Part shown: piece by piece, positions 6,551-7,022 of the stretch
Layout: each line of letters opens with the position of its first letter
Numbering within the stretch: the stretch's first letter is position 1
Origin: Alphaproteobacteria bacterium
Lineage (GTDB): Bacteria > Pseudomonadota > Alphaproteobacteria > UBA6615
DNA: 7,022 nucleotides
Reading direction: 5' to 3'
Assembly: GCA_013003285.1 (NCBI GenBank)
Contig: JABDJY010000130.1
Location: forward strand, 1-7,022
The notes under the pieces: model-generated
Database searches by the model: none
What the model saw: only the letters and a program-made list of their open reading frames with translations
What the model was told of the DNA's origin: nothing
Made by a program: the position numbers and the translations under genes

Positions 6551-7022
6551 TCAGCGCTTTTGTTCGCCACCGGTTAGCGGAACAAACATGACCGACAGCA
6601 CAGACCGGGATTTGACAGAACCGTCGGGCTGTTTTTCCAAAACCCGCAGGTCTTGCCCGCCGGGCCCGCCAACCGGAATCACCAGCCGGCCCCCCGTTTT
6701 GAGTTGTTCGACCAACGCCGGAGGCACCGCGCGCGCAGCAGCCGTAACGATGATGCCGTCGTAAGGCGCGTGCTCGGGCCAACCCTTTGCGCCGTCGCCG
6801 GCGCGCACCTCGATATTGTCGTATCCCAGACGCCCGAGCCGTTCTGCGGCGGAGGCGGCCAACGCCTCTACAACCTCGATCGAGTAGAGTTGCCGGACCA
6901 GCGACGACAGCACTGCCGCCTGATATCCCGAGCCGGTACCGACTTCTAGGACGGTGTGATCGGGCTGTGTCTCCAATAGGTCCGTCATCAGGGCCACGAT
7001 AAAGGGCTGGGAGATCGTCTGC
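6551..7022 (-). CDS. pcm: Protein-L-isoaspartate O-methyltransferase, 5' end outside window
   Basis: This enzyme uses S-adenosylmethionine to methylate isoaspartyl residues in age-damaged proteins, starting their repair in the cytoplasm. The frame is open to the window edge: the first full codons (from 7021) read QTISQPFIVALMTDLL, the hallmark region just before the SAM-binding fold, so the GTG at 6997 is internal. Motif I is VLEVGTGSGYQAAVLS, followed by YSIEVVEALAASAAERL; motif II is YDGIIVTAAARAVPPALVEQL and motif III is GGRLVIPVGGPGGQDLRVL. The protein ends VMFVPLTGGEQKR, close to the usual family terminus. About 156 residues are visible and roughly 60 N-terminal residues should lie beyond the window. 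The next gene on the same strand starts about 180 bases downstream behind its own predicted promoter, so the two are probably separate transcription units. I see no strong hairpin terminator after the stop. Confidence 0.96.
   Translation of the reverse strand, partial: QTISQPFIVALMTDLLETQPDHTVLEVGTGSGYQAAVLSSLVRQLYSIEVVEALAASAAERLGRLGYDNIEVRAGDGAKGWPEHAPYDGIIVTAAARAVPPALVEQLKTGGRLVIPVGGPGGQDLRVLEKQPDGSVKSRSVLSVMFVPLTGGEQKR

Overview
The window looks like a piece of a GC-rich proteobacterial chromosome, most likely an alphaproteobacterium. This is inferred from base composition, codon use and the protein families present; no rRNA, tRNA or taxon-specific marker is in view. Both ends cut through genes. 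I see no mobile element, CRISPR array, tRNA or rRNA.

Positions 1-4852 hold four tightly packed plus-strand genes that read as one operon whose promoter lies outside the window: the C-terminal part of a Lon-like AAA+ protease, a tandem universal-stress-protein-like protein, a sodium:neurotransmitter-symporter-family (NSS) transporter, and a P-loop protein of the cyclic 2,3-diphosphoglycerate synthetase (cDPGS)/COG2403 type. Junctions are a 4-base overlap, a 16-base gap and an 8-base overlap. The grouping suggests a stress or proteostasis module coupled to solute uptake and to synthesis of a phosphorylated small molecule. That link is inference.

Positions 4848-7022 are minus strand and converge on the first operon. 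Reading along the minus strand there is a 5'-truncated protein-L-isoaspartate methyltransferase gene (pcm), then a regulatory gap, a small four-cysteine protein resembling DUF6455, a membrane-anchored DsbA-family thiol oxidoreductase, and a broken DUF5676-like small membrane protein. The gap carries TTGATGCAGGTCAA, a near-consensus FNR/FixK/Anr-type site. It sits about 41.5 bases upstream of a plausible start site that follows a TACACT -10 element, which is class II activator geometry. The cysteine-protein/DsbA/DUF5676 group is therefore probably switched on by low oxygen or a redox signal.

The DUF5676-like gene is the clearest hidden feature. It has a good ribosome binding site but one extra T in a T4 run stops it after 23 codons. 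Removing that T restores a continuous two-helix protein whose C-terminus is then lost exactly at the end of the cDPGS-like gene. Overall the window pairs a stress/solute operon with a likely oxygen-regulated redox operon; the pcm gene (repair of isoaspartyl damage) fits the same protein-maintenance theme.
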